This document shows positions 25,054-33,985 of a stretch of 64,000 bases of DNA, one piece after another. Position numbers and translations under genes: made by a program. The notes beneath the pieces are model-generated. The model ran no database searches. It had not been told where the DNA came from and worked only from the letters and a program-made list of their open reading frames with translations. Position 1 is the stretch's first letter, and the number at the start of each line of letters is the position of its first letter. Origin of the DNA: DATDAH01 sp963823495 (GTDB lineage Bacteria; Actinomycetota; Acidimicrobiia; Acidimicrobiales; DATDAH01); contig CAWGLV010000001.1 in NCBI GenBank assembly GCA_963823495.1, positions 3,038,001-3,102,000 of the forward strand, in the 5' to 3' direction.

Positions 25054-25803
25054 GCTTCCCGCGCCGACGCCGAAACAGCCGACGACGACGCCATGACCGC
25101 GCCGTCGTCAGGACAGGGCGGCCAGCGCGTCGTGCTGGTCGTCGAGGACGACCCGACGGTGGCGGAGATCGTCGTCGCCTACCTCGAACGGGACGGCTTC
25201 GCCGTCGAGTGGTGCGCCGACGGCGCGGTCGGCCTCGAACGGGCGCTCGACCTCCGGCCCGACCTCGTGGTCCTGGACCTGATGCTCCCGTCGCTCGACG
25301 GGATCGAGGTCTGCCGCCGGCTGCAGGAACGGCTTCCGGTGCCCGTCGTCATGCTGACCGCCCGGGGCGAGGAGGCCGACCGCGTGCTCGGCCTGGAGAT
25401 GGGGGCCGACGACTACCTGACCAAGCCGTTCTCGCCCCGGGAGCTCCTGGCCCGGGTCAAGGCCGTGCTGCGCCGAGCCGAGGGACCCGTCGCCCCCCAG
25501 GGTCGCGGCCTGATCCGCTCCGGCGGGATCGTGATCGACCTCGGCGCCCGCGAGGTGACCTCCCACGGCGACCACGTGGTGTTGACGGCCCGCGAGTTCG
25601 ACCTGCTCGCCCACCTCGCCACCCACCCCCGCCGGGCCTTCCGTCGCGAGGAGCTGCTGGAATCGGTCTGGGGCTACACCTACGGCGACGCCGCGACGGT
25701 GACCGTGCACATCCGACGCCTCCGGGAGAAGATCGAGACGGACCCGTCGGCCCCCGGGCTGATCACCACCGTGTGGGGCGTGGGCTACCGGTGGGACGGA
25801 TGA
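25051..25803 (+). CDS. OmpR/PhoB-family response regulator
   Basis: 250 aa from GTG 25051 (ATG 25093 is the alternative). The receiver domain has the acidic pair in VVLVVEDDPTVAEIV, the phosphorylated Asp in DLVVLDLMLPSLDG, the Thr in PVVMLTARGEE and the Lys in DDYLTKPFSPREL. The C-terminal winged helix has VVLTAREFDLLAHLATHP and ATVTVHIRRLREKIE with VGYRWDG at the end. It is coupled by ATGA to the histidine kinase gene. Two 18-bp direct repeats upstream are probable binding sites. Confidence 0.93.
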   Translation: MASRADAETADDDAMTAPSSGQGGQRVVLVVEDDPTVAEIVVAYLERDGFAVEWCADGAVGLERALDLRPDLVVLDLMLPSLDGIEVCRRLQERLPVPVVMLTARGEEADRVLGLEMGADDYLTKPFSPRELLARVKAVLRRAEGPVAPQGRGLIRSGGIVIDLGAREVTSHGDHVVLTAREFDLLAHLATHPRRAFRREELLESVWGYTYGDAATVTVHIRRLREKIETDPSAPGLITTVWGVGYRWDG

Positions 25804-27038
25804 CCCCCGGCACCCGGCGCTACCGGGGGGCCGCAGCGGTGGCGGGCACGGGCGCCCTCACCGTCATCGCCCTCAGCGTCGGGGCCGGGATGGGCGCGCC
25901 ACCGGCCATCGAGCTCGCCGCGTGGGCGGGAGGGATGGCCCTGCTCTCGGGCCTCCTCACCCTCGTCGGCCTCCGCCGCCTCGACGAGCACTCCCTGGGG
26001 ACCCAGGTCGTCCTCGTCGCCGTCCTGCCGGCCGCCGGCGGCCTCATCGGGGTGTGGCTCGGCGCCCGAGCGATGTTCTTCTCCGACCACGACCTCACGG
26101 CGCTGGTCATCCTCCTCGTGACCGCCGGGACCGTCGGCGCCGTCTCGGCGATGATGCTGGGCGCCAGGGTCGCCCGTTCCGGTGAGGCGCTCATCGGCGC
26201 CGCCCACCAGATCGCGGCGGGCGAACCCGTCCAGGCCGGTGACCGGGCCGCTTCCGGCGAGCTCCAGCGACTGGCCCGGGCCCTCGAGGAGACCTCGACC
26301 TCCCTGGACGAGGTCCGCCGCCGCGAGCGGGCCCTGGAGGCCTCCCGCCGAGAGCTCATCGCCTGGGTCTCCCATGACCTGCGCACCCCGCTGGCCGGCG
26401 TCCGGGCCATCGCCGAGGCCCTCGAGGACGGCATCGCCGAGGACCCCGAGACCTTCGCCCGCTACCTCAGCACCCTGCGCCGTGAAGCCGACCAACTGGC
26501 CACCCTCGTCGACGACCTCTTCGAGCTCAGCCAGGCCCAGAGCGGCCAGCTGCTCCAGCAGTTCCAGCCCATCTCGCTGCACGACCTCGTCTCCGACGCC
26601 CTCGCCGGTGTGGCTCCGGTGGCCGAGGCCAAGGGCGTGCGGGTCGAGGGACGGATGGACGGGCCGTCCCATGACGTCGAGGGCTCACCGGTGGCCCTGT
26701 TGCGGGCCCTGCGCAACATCCTCGACAACGCGGTCCGCCACACCCCGACCCGCCAGAGCGTGCTGGTCGAGGCCGGGGTCCTCGGCGACGAGGCCTTCGT
26801 GTCGGTCCTCGACCACGGCGGAGGCATCCCCGAGGCCGACCTGGACCGCATCTTCGACACGGGCTTCCGGGGCGATCCGGCCCGCAGCCCCGGAGGCGGG
26901 GCCGGCCTCGGCCTGGCCATCGCCCACGAGGTGGTGAAGGCCCACCGCGGCCACATCTCGGTGCGCAACGAGAACGGCGGGGCCCAGTTCGTCGTGCGGG
27001 TCCCGACCCGGACGCCGGGGCACGCTCCCGAGCGATGA
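25800..27038 (+). CDS. Sensor histidine kinase (HAMP, HisKA, HATPase)
   Basis: 412 aa. The N-terminal 130 residues hold about four closely spaced membrane helices with hardly any extracytoplasmic loop, then a HAMP-like linker, the H-box ELIAWVSHDLRTPLAGVRAI (phospho-accepting His), the N-box LRALRNILDNAVRHTP, the G1 box VLDHGGGIPEADLDRIF and G2 GGGAGLGLAIAHEVVKAH. The lack of a sensing loop suggests it senses membrane or internal signals. Its start and stop overlap the response regulator and the epimerase gene by ATGA, so the three are one operon. Confidence 0.9.
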   Translation: MTPGTRRYRGAAAVAGTGALTVIALSVGAGMGAPPAIELAAWAGGMALLSGLLTLVGLRRLDEHSLGTQVVLVAVLPAAGGLIGVWLGARAMFFSDHDLTALVILLVTAGTVGAVSAMMLGARVARSGEALIGAAHQIAAGEPVQAGDRAASGELQRLARALEETSTSLDEVRRRERALEASRRELIAWVSHDLRTPLAGVRAIAEALEDGIAEDPETFARYLSTLRREADQLATLVDDLFELSQAQSGQLLQQFQPISLHDLVSDALAGVAPVAEAKGVRVEGRMDGPSHDVEGSPVALLRALRNILDNAVRHTPTRQSVLVEAGVLGDEAFVSVLDHGGGIPEADLDRIFDTGFRGDPARSPGGGAGLGLAIAHEVVKAHRGHISVRNENGGAQFVVRVPTRTPGHAPER

Positions 27039-28084
27039 CCATCGTGGTGACCGGCGGCGCCGGGTTCATCGGCTCCCACATCGTCGACCAACTCGCCGAC
27101 GACGGCCGCCCGGTGCGGGTGGTCGACGCGCTCCTCCCCCAGGCCCACACCGCGCCGCCGACCGACCTGCGGGCCGACGTCGATCACGCCTGGGTCGATG
27201 TGACCGACGAGGCGGCACTCAGCGCCGTCCTCGCCGACGCCGACGCCGTGTGCCACCAGGCGGCCCTGGTGGGGCTCGGGGTCGACTTCGACGACGTCGT
27301 CGCCTACTGCCACCACAACGACACGGGCACCGCGACCCTCCTGCGGGTGCTGCACCGGCTCGGCTTCTCCGGCCGTCTCGTCCTGGCCAGCAGCATGGTC
27401 GTCTACGGCGAGGGCCGGTACCGCTGCGCCGGGCACGGCCTGGTCCGCCCCGGCGTCCGCTCGATCGAGCAGCTGGCCGACGGCCGGTGGGAACCGCCGT
27501 GCCCGACCTGTGGCGCCGCCCTCGAGGCCGAAGCCGTCCCCGAGGACGCGCCGATCGACCCCCGCAACGTCTACGCCGCGACCAAGGCCCACCAGGAACA
27601 CCTCTGTGGCGCCTACGCCCGCGAGCACCCCGGAGTCGACCTCACCATCCTGCGCTATCACAACGTCTACGGGCCACGGATGCCCCGCGACACCCCCTAC
27701 GCCGGCGTGGCCGGCATCTTCCGCAGCGCGGTGGCCCGCGGCGAGGCCCCCCAGGTCATGGAGGACGGTGGGCAACGTCGGGACTTCGTCCACGTGCAGG
27801 ACGTGGCCCGCGCCAACGTCGTGGCCCTCACCTCACCCGACGCCCGTCCCGGCACCTTCAACGTCGCCAGTGGCACGCCGCGGACCGTGCTCGACCTGGC
27901 CGACGCCCTCGTCGCGGCCGCGGGACCGGGCACGGCCGCGCCCCAGGTGGTCGGCGGGCATCGGCCCGGCGACGTGCGCCACGTCTTCGCGTCGACCGCT
28001 CGGGCCCGTGAGGGGCTCGGCTTCGAGGCCATGGTCGACTTCCAGGCGGGCATCGACGACTTCGCCACCGCCGCCATGCGCTAG
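27035..28084 (+). CDS. NAD-dependent epimerase/dehydratase with Cys-containing insert
   Basis: 349 aa, extended SDR. The cofactor loop is VVTGGAGFIGSHIVDQL; the active site has SSMVVYGEGRY and YAATKAHQEH (Tyr-x3-Lys); HRPGDVRHVFAST is the usual C-terminal sugar-binding stretch. Between the Ser and Tyr regions is an insert with RYRCAGHG and, about 35 residues later, PPCPTCGAALE, which could form a small metal site. This is unlike standard NDP-sugar epimerases. The coupling to a two-component system suggests that the sugar product is made on demand for the envelope. Confidence 0.85.
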   Translation: MTIVVTGGAGFIGSHIVDQLADDGRPVRVVDALLPQAHTAPPTDLRADVDHAWVDVTDEAALSAVLADADAVCHQAALVGLGVDFDDVVAYCHHNDTGTATLLRVLHRLGFSGRLVLASSMVVYGEGRYRCAGHGLVRPGVRSIEQLADGRWEPPCPTCGAALEAEAVPEDAPIDPRNVYAATKAHQEHLCGAYAREHPGVDLTILRYHNVYGPRMPRDTPYAGVAGIFRSAVARGEAPQVMEDGGQRRDFVHVQDVARANVVALTSPDARPGTFNVASGTPRTVLDLADALVAAAGPGTAAPQVVGGHRPGDVRHVFASTARAREGLGFEAMVDFQAGIDDFATAAMR

Positions 28085-28237
28085 CCGGCGGTCAGGCGGC
28101 GGTCAGGCGGCGGCGATCAGACCGCGGTCAGGCGGCGGTCAGGCCGCCGCGATCAGGCCGGCCGAGGCGGCGGTCAGACCGCGGTCAGGCCGCCGCGATC
28201 AGGCCGCGGCGGACAGGCGGCGGCGATCAGACCGCGG
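28085..28237. repeat. Degenerate tandem array next to the ABC exporter stop
   Basis: About 150 bp of imperfect units built from GCGGTCAGGC(G/C)GCCG-type words, with CGATCAG words between them. A longer block (GATCAGACCGCGGTCAGG plus CGGCGGT) occurs at 28115 and again at 28225, 110 bp apart. Most units contain TCA, the reverse of the exporter's stop codon, so they look like repeated copies of its 3' end. No gene is visible. Confidence 0.7.
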
Positions 28238-30025
28238 TCAGGCGGCGGTGGTGCTGCCGGACCAGGTGGCGTACATCGCGGCGTACCGGCCGCCCCGACT
28301 CACCAGGTCGGTGTGGGTGCCCACTTCGACCAGGCGACCCCCGTCCACCACCGCGACCCGGTCGGCCCGCTCCGCCGTGCTCAGCCGGTGGGCCACGATG
28401 ATGACCGTACGGCCCTCGGTCAGGCGCACGACCGCGGCCTCGACCAGCGCCTCGGTGCCCGGATCGAGGCTCGACGTGGCCTCGTCGAGCACCAGCACCG
28501 CCGGGTCGGCCAGGGCAGCCCGGCCGAGGGAGACCAGCTGCTTCTCCCCCGCCGACAGGCGGGAGCCCCGCTCACGGACCTCGGTCTCGAGGCCGTCGGC
28601 AAAGGCACCGAAGCGCGCGGTGAGGCCCAGGTGCTCGACGGCCTCGTCGACCTCGGCGTCGGTGGCCGCGGGCCGCCCCACCCGGACGTTGTCGCGGATC
28701 GTGCCCGAGAAGAGGAACCCCTCCTGGGGCACGACCACGATGCGGTCCCGCAAGGACGCCGTCGTGGCGTCCCGCAGGTCGATGCCACCGAAGGTCACCG
28801 TGCCCTCGGTCGGGTCATAGAGCCGCGACATCAGCTTGGCCAACGTCGACTTCCCCGCACCCGTCGGGCCCACGAGGACGAGTCGCTCACCCTCGGCCAC
28901 CTCGAGCTCGACGTCGGTCAGGACGTTCTGGTCGCCGGCCGCGTAGGCGAAGCCCACCGCCTGCACCCGGATGTCGCCCCGTGCGGGCAGGTCCACCGCG
29001 CCGGGACGCTCGGGGACGTCGACCCGGGTGTCGAGGAGCCCGAACAGCTTGCTGAGCGCGGCGCCGGCCGACTGGAGCACGTTGAAGAGCTGGCTGAGCT
29101 GCTGGATGGGCTCGAAGAGGTTCGACAGGGTGAGCACGAAGAAGGTCACGGTGCCGAGGGTGATGTTGTCCTCGTGCACCAGCCAGCCACCGATGCCGAC
29201 CACGAGGGCGGTGGTCCCCAGGCCGGCGAACTCGATGATGGGCAGGTACCAGGCCTGGACCTTCACCGAGTCCATGTGGGCGTCGTAGAGGACACGGTTG
29301 CCCTTGTGGAACCGGCCGGTCTCCACCTCCTCGCGGGCGAAGGCCTGGATGACGCGGACCCCGGTGATCCCCTGCTGCAGGTCGGCCAGGGTCGAGCCGA
29401 TCCGGTCCCGCACCACGAGGTAGGCCTGGTTGGAGTCCCGCTGGAAGCGCAGGCTGGCCAGCACCACGCCGGGCAGGGCCAGCAGGCACACCAACAGCAA
29501 CTGCCACGAGACGAACGCCAGGACCACGAACGAGAAGATCAGGAGCAGCCCGTTGGTGACGAACATCAGCAGGCCCATCTGGACCAGTTCCTGGAGGGAC
29601 TCCACGTCGGAGGTCATGCGGGAGACCACGACCCCGGCCTGCTCCCGGTCATAGAAGGGCATGGAGAGGCGCAGCAGGTGGGCGAACACCCGGTTGCGCA
29701 GGTCCCGCAGGAACGCCTCACCCACCAGGCTGAGCAGCAGCACCTGCTGGCGGAACACCACGTAGCCGATCAGCGCCACCACGACGTAGGCCCCGAGGGC
29801 CAGGTTCAACGCCCCCGAGTCACCGGCCGAGATGCCGTGGTCGATGGCGTAACGGACGAAGAACGGCCCGGCCAGGACCGTGGCCGTCCAGATGACCAGG
29901 AGGACCACGGCCAGGATGATCCGGCGCCGGTAGGGCCCCAGCATGCGCAGGGCCCGGCGGATGACCTGGCGGGCCTCGCGGGCGTCGAGCATGTCCTCCT
30001 CGGCGACACCGGCCTCACCCCACAT
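28238..30025 (-). CDS. ABC exporter half-transporter (second subunit of a pair)
   Basis: 595 aa: six membrane helices (ABC_membrane) in residues about 30-330, then an ATPase with Walker A VGPTGAGKSTLAKLMS, signature RLSAGEKQLVSLGRA (LSAGE instead of LSGGQ), Walker B AVLVLDEATSSLD and the switch IIVAHRLSTAERAD. It overlaps the upstream exporter gene by 11 bp and pairs with it as a heterodimer. In such pairs one site is often degenerate; here both keep the catalytic Glu or its replacement, and this subunit has the Glu. The substrate is unknown. Confidence 0.88.
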   Translation of the reverse strand: MWGEAGVAEEDMLDAREARQVIRRALRMLGPYRRRIILAVVLLVIWTATVLAGPFFVRYAIDHGISAGDSGALNLALGAYVVVALIGYVVFRQQVLLLSLVGEAFLRDLRNRVFAHLLRLSMPFYDREQAGVVVSRMTSDVESLQELVQMGLLMFVTNGLLLIFSFVVLAFVSWQLLLVCLLALPGVVLASLRFQRDSNQAYLVVRDRIGSTLADLQQGITGVRVIQAFAREEVETGRFHKGNRVLYDAHMDSVKVQAWYLPIIEFAGLGTTALVVGIGGWLVHEDNITLGTVTFFVLTLSNLFEPIQQLSQLFNVLQSAGAALSKLFGLLDTRVDVPERPGAVDLPARGDIRVQAVGFAYAAGDQNVLTDVELEVAEGERLVLVGPTGAGKSTLAKLMSRLYDPTEGTVTFGGIDLRDATTASLRDRIVVVPQEGFLFSGTIRDNVRVGRPAATDAEVDEAVEHLGLTARFGAFADGLETEVRERGSRLSAGEKQLVSLGRAALADPAVLVLDEATSSLDPGTEALVEAAVVRLTEGRTVIIVAHRLSTAERADRVAVVDGGRLVEVGTHTDLVSRGGRYAAMYATWSGSTTAA

Positions 30026-31841
30026 CGACGCTCACCGTCTCGTCGTCGCCGGGCCCCGACGGCGTCTGGGCTTCCGCCGTGGCCAGGACCTCCCGATAAC
30101 GGGCATTGGTGGCCAAGAGCTCGTCGTGGGTCCCCGAGGCCGCCACCCGCCCGCCGTCCACCAGCACCACGCGGTCGGCCAGGGCGACCGTCGCCGGACG
30201 GTGGGCGATCACGATCGTGGTCCGTCCCGCCATGACCTCAGCGAGGGCGTCGCGGATCTCGTGCTCCTTGGTCGGGTCCACGGCCGAGGTGGCGTCGTCG
30301 AGGATCAGGACCCGGGGATCGGCCAGGATCGCCCGGGCGATGGCGAGACGCTGGCGCTGGCCGCCCGAGAGCGAGAACCCCCGCTCTCCCACGATGGTGG
30401 CCCAGCCATCCGGCAGGGCCTCGACGAACTCGGAGGCGCCGGCGAGGCGGGCGGCCCGTTCGATGGCCGGCTGGTCGGCCGATCCGTCGGCGAAGGCGAT
30501 GTTGGCCGCGACCGTGTCGTGGAAGAGGAACGTCTCCTCGAAGACGATGCCCACGGCCCGCCGGAGGTCGACCAGGTGCAGGTCCCGGACGTCCTCGCCG
30601 TCGAGGCGGACCCGGCCCCCGTCCACCTCATAGAAGCGGGGCAACAGGTGGGCGACGGTCGACTTTCCCGACCCCGTGGCCCCCACCAGGGCCACCGACT
30701 CCCCGGCGGCGATGCGCAGGTCGAAGTCGCTGAGCACCGGCATGGTCCCGCCGTAGGCGAAGCTCACGCCCTCGAAGACCACCTCGCCTCCCGGTCGCTG
30801 CGCCGATCGCTCGGGCAGCGGCCGGGCGTCACGGCGGTCGGTGATGACCGGGTCGGTGGCCAGGATCTCGTGCACCCGCTGGGCCGAGGCCGCCGAGCGC
30901 TGGGCCTGGGCGATGATCATCCCCAGCATCCGCAGGGGCCAGATGAGCAGGACGACATAGACGTTGAAGGCGACGAACTCCCCGAGGGTGAGGGCGCCGT
31001 CGAGGACCTGGTGCCCGCCGTAGCCCAGCACGGCGATCAGACCGATGTTGGGCAGCAACTCCATCGCGGGCAGGAAGGTGGCCCGCACGCGGGCCGCGGC
31101 CATCGACTCGCGGTAGACGTCGTCGGCCTCGTGGGCCAGGCGCTCGGCCTGGGAGCGCTCGGCGCCGAACCCCTTCACCACCCGGATGCCCGACACGGAC
31201 TCCTCGACCACCGTGGCCAGCTCGGCGGACTCGCGTTGGATCGCCATGGCGGGCACGTGGAGCCGGGTGGAGAAGCGCTTGCCCATCCAGTTGAGGAACG
31301 GCAGACCGCCCAGGGCCAACAGGGTGAGGACCGGGCTGACCAGGAAGAGGATCACGGTCACCGCCGCCACCGTGAACACGTTGGAGATGGTGAGCGGGAT
31401 GAGGACGATGAAGTGCTGGACCTGCTGGAGATCGGTGTTGGCCCGGCTCATCAGCTCACCGGTCTGGGCCTCGTCGTGGAAGGCGAAGTGCAGTCGTTGG
31501 AGGTGGGCGAAGAGGCGGTTGCGCAGCTTGGTCTCGGCCCAGCGGCTCTCCCGGAAGGCGAACCAACGCCGCAGGCCCGTGAAGGTGGCGGCCACGAGTC
31601 CGGCACACGCCACCGCCACCGACCACCAGAGCAGGGCGGTCATGTCGTCGGCGACGATGCCGCGGTCGATCGCCAGGCTGACCAACAGGGGGGCGGCCAC
31701 CTTGCCCACCGTCCAGGCGAGGCCGACCGCCACGCCGACGGCGATGCCCCGCCACTGGTCGCTCAGCGTGTCACCGATGAGGTGCCAGCCGTCGCGGTTG
31801 GAGCGCGAGTCATCGGCGGGCGGCAGGACCATTGGCGCCAA
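30015..31841 (-). CDS. ABC exporter half-transporter (first subunit of a pair)
   Basis: 608 aa with a six-helix membrane domain (residues about 30-325) and an ATPase: Walker A LVGATGSGKSTVAHLLPRFY, signature SLSGGQRQRLAIARAIL, Walker B RVLILDDATSAVD, switch VIAHRPATVALAD. In Walker B the residue after the Asp is Asp (LDDATS) instead of the usual catalytic Glu, the mark of the degenerate site in heterodimeric exporters. The partner (28238-30025) has Glu there. The gene is followed directly by its partner and may export a lipid or drug-like compound; nothing in the context names it. Confidence 0.88.
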   Translation of the reverse strand: MAPMVLPPADDSRSNRDGWHLIGDTLSDQWRGIAVGVAVGLAWTVGKVAAPLLVSLAIDRGIVADDMTALLWWSVAVACAGLVAATFTGLRRWFAFRESRWAETKLRNRLFAHLQRLHFAFHDEAQTGELMSRANTDLQQVQHFIVLIPLTISNVFTVAAVTVILFLVSPVLTLLALGGLPFLNWMGKRFSTRLHVPAMAIQRESAELATVVEESVSGIRVVKGFGAERSQAERLAHEADDVYRESMAAARVRATFLPAMELLPNIGLIAVLGYGGHQVLDGALTLGEFVAFNVYVVLLIWPLRMLGMIIAQAQRSAASAQRVHEILATDPVITDRRDARPLPERSAQRPGGEVVFEGVSFAYGGTMPVLSDFDLRIAAGESVALVGATGSGKSTVAHLLPRFYEVDGGRVRLDGEDVRDLHLVDLRRAVGIVFEETFLFHDTVAANIAFADGSADQPAIERAARLAGASEFVEALPDGWATIVGERGFSLSGGQRQRLAIARAILADPRVLILDDATSAVDPTKEHEIRDALAEVMAGRTTIVIAHRPATVALADRVVLVDGGRVAASGTHDELLATNARYREVLATAEAQTPSGPGDDETVSVDVG

Positions 31842-31935
31842 TCTACCGACCGGCTCGGGCCGCTCTCACCGGGATTCGACGAGCCCGATCGGCGAGCCGG
31901 GGCCGGGAGCGGCGGACCCGCGGCGCCCGGGGCCG

Positions 31936-32454
31936 CTAGGCCAAGCGGCGCATCTCCGCCCGGAAGCGGCGGCCCCGCTGTGCGTACGACTCCACCGCCT
32001 GCTCGAACTGGCCCGGGGTCACCGAGCCCTCGCGCAGGCGGGCGGGCACGCCGAGGGCCATGGCTCCCGAGGGCACCTCCATCCCGTTGGGCACCAGGGC
32101 GTTGGCCCCCACCAACGCACCGGTGCGGACCACCGCGCCGTGCAGCACCACCGAGCCCGACCCCACCAGCGAGCCTTCCTCGATGATGCACCCCTCGAGG
32201 TGGGCGTTGTGACCGACCACGCAACGATCCCCCACCGTGGTGGGCCGCGCCGCGGTGGTGTGGATGACCGTGCCGTCCTGGATGGAGGTGGCGGCGCCGA
32301 TCACGATGCGGCCGTCGTCGCCCCGCAGCACCGCCGTGGGCCACACGGTCGACTCGGCGCCGAGGTGGACGTGGCCGATGACCACGGCGTCGGGGTGCAC
32401 GAACGCGGTGGGGTGGATCTGCGGCTCGGCCTCGCCGAGGGCGTAGATCGGCAA
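31936..32454 (-). CDS. Gamma-carbonic anhydrase-like hexapeptide protein
   Basis: 172 aa from TTG 32454 (MPIYALGEAEPQIHPTAFVH), the start that matches the family; GTG 32481 is possible but would put nine extra residues inside the flavin reductase end. Hexapeptide repeats form a left-handed beta-helix: HPDAVVIGHVHLGAESTVWP, VVGHNAHLEGCIIEEGSLVG. His residues placed at VVGHNAHLEG and VIGHVHLG are likely metal ligands. Members are gamma-carbonic anhydrases or acyltransferase-like proteins of unclear activity. Its start overlaps the stop of the flavin reductase, so the two are coupled. Confidence 0.75.
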   Translation of the reverse strand: MPIYALGEAEPQIHPTAFVHPDAVVIGHVHLGAESTVWPTAVLRGDDGRIVIGAATSIQDGTVIHTTAARPTTVGDRCVVGHNAHLEGCIIEEGSLVGSGSVVLHGAVVRTGALVGANALVPNGMEVPSGAMALGVPARLREGSVTPGQFEQAVESYAQRGRRFRAEMRRLA

Positions 32455-32455
32455 C

Positions 32456-32962
32456 TCAGCTCGAGAACGAGCCGTAGCCACCGCGGAAGAAGACCAGCGG
32501 GTGACCCTCGCGCTCGACCTTCAACTCCTGCACCCGTCCGGTGACGATGTAGTGGTCGCCGGCGTCGTGGACGTCCTCGAGGGTGCAGTCGATCCACGCC
32601 AGGACATCACCGATGACCGGCGAGCCGGTCGCCCCCGGGCGCCAGCCGACGCTCTGGAACTTGTCCTCGCCCTTGCCCGCGAACACCCGGGCGACGTCCT
32701 CCTGGTCGTCGGCCAGGACGTTCACACAGAACGAGCCGACGGCTTCGATGCGCGGCCAACTCGAGGAGGACTTCCCCGGGCAGAAGCCGACGAGGGCCGG
32801 TTCGAGGGACACCGAGAAGAAGGACCCGATGGCGAGGCCGACCGGTGTCTCGGCCTCGGGATGGGCGGTGACCACGGTGACCCCGGTGGGGAAGTGGCCG
32901 AGGACCTGGCGGTACCTCGCCTCGTCGATCATCGGGCCGGAGGAGGAGGTGGAGTCGCTCAC
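32456..32962 (-). CDS. Flavin reductase domain protein
   Basis: 168 aa from GTG 32962. RQVLGHFPTGVTVVTAHPE is the typical N-terminal strand of flavin reductase-like FMN-binding proteins. FCVNVLADDQEDVARVFAG, then WIDCTLEDVHDAGDHYIVTG and HPLVFFRGGYGSF complete the split-barrel fold. It would reduce free FMN/FAD with NAD(P)H for a partner monooxygenase, but no such monooxygenase lies nearby. Coupled to the hexapeptide gene. Confidence 0.85.
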   Translation of the reverse strand: MSDSTSSSGPMIDEARYRQVLGHFPTGVTVVTAHPEAETPVGLAIGSFFSVSLEPALVGFCPGKSSSSWPRIEAVGSFCVNVLADDQEDVARVFAGKGEDKFQSVGWRPGATGSPVIGDVLAWIDCTLEDVHDAGDHYIVTGRVQELKVEREGHPLVFFRGGYGSFSS

Positions 32963-33008
32963 GAGGGGCGCAGGTTACCCGTCGAGGACCTCCCGCCCCG
33001 ATCCGGGC

Positions 33009-33893
33009 TCAGGTCGGGACAGGATCGACGACCGGCAGACCGGCGACGGCGCCCTCCACCGCGTCGAACGCGATGGTCAGGCCCTCGTAGGCCGAGATCA
33101 CCTCGACCCCGAGCGCGTCGCCCTGGTCCATCGCCGCCGCCGAGAGCGCATCCAGCGCCCCGTCATCGTGGGACGGGTCGTGGTGGAACAACGCCACCCG
33201 GCGGGCTCCGGCCTGGGCCGCCACGTTCACGGCGAAGTCGATCGTGCAGTGGCCCCAGTCCGCCTTCGTCGCGAACTCGTCGGGGGTGTACTGCGCGTCA
33301 TGGATCAAGAGGTCGACACCGTCCGCCAACTCGAGCACCGAGTCGCCCACGCGCATGCCGCCGTCGGGAGGGCCCTGGTGGTCGCTGACATAGGCCACGG
33401 TGGTGTCGCCGTACTCGACCCGGTACCCCGCCGTGGTGCCCACGTGGGGGACGGTCCGGCTGGTGATCTTGGCGTCGCCGACCATGACCTGGTCGTCGAC
33501 CATGTCATGGAACACGATCTCCCCGTGGAGCGCCTCGAGCTCCACCGGGAAGAACGGCGGCCGCAGGAAGCTGCGGAACGCCTCCTCGAGGCTCATCTCC
33601 TCCGGGGGCGGGCCGTAGATGTCCAGTCGAGCACCGGGACGCAGGACCGGGACGAAGAACGGGAGGCCCTGCACGTGGTCCCAGTGCATGTGGCTGACGA
33701 GGGCGGCTCCCCGGAACGAGCCGTCCTGGGACTGGGTCTCGCCCCAGAACCGCAACCCCGTACCCAGATCCAGGACCACGGGATCCTGACCCGGCGCCTC
33801 CAGGGAGACACAGGCGGTGTTGCCGCCGTAGCGGGCCAGATCGCGGCAGGCGCAGGGGGTGGACCCCCGGACCCCGAAGAAGTTGACATTCAC
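33009..33893 (-). CDS. Metallo-beta-lactamase-fold hydrolase
   Basis: 294 aa. The metal motif is SHMHWDHVQGLPFF (HxHxDH), with downstream ligands in TVPHVGTTAGYRVE, YVSDHQGPP and ALFHHDPSHDDGA. The N-terminus NVNFFGVRGSTPCACRDLAR resembles RNase Z / PhnP-type and cyclic-phosphodiesterase-like members. Substrate unknown; phosphodiester hydrolysis is the most likely chemistry. It stands alone, about 90 bp from the lipoprotein gene. Confidence 0.8.
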   Translation of the reverse strand: MNVNFFGVRGSTPCACRDLARYGGNTACVSLEAPGQDPVVLDLGTGLRFWGETQSQDGSFRGAALVSHMHWDHVQGLPFFVPVLRPGARLDIYGPPPEEMSLEEAFRSFLRPPFFPVELEALHGEIVFHDMVDDQVMVGDAKITSRTVPHVGTTAGYRVEYGDTTVAYVSDHQGPPDGGMRVGDSVLELADGVDLLIHDAQYTPDEFATKADWGHCTIDFAVNVAAQAGARRVALFHHDPSHDDGALDALSAAAMDQGDALGVEVISAYEGLTIAFDAVEGAVAGLPVVDPVPT

Positions 33894-33985
33894 CGTTCGT
33901 CCCCCGGCAAGTTGGCGTCTCCCCTCGTGTGGACCCTAGCCACCGGCGGTTGCGCTTCCCCTGGCGGCCGCTCTCGCCTCAGACC

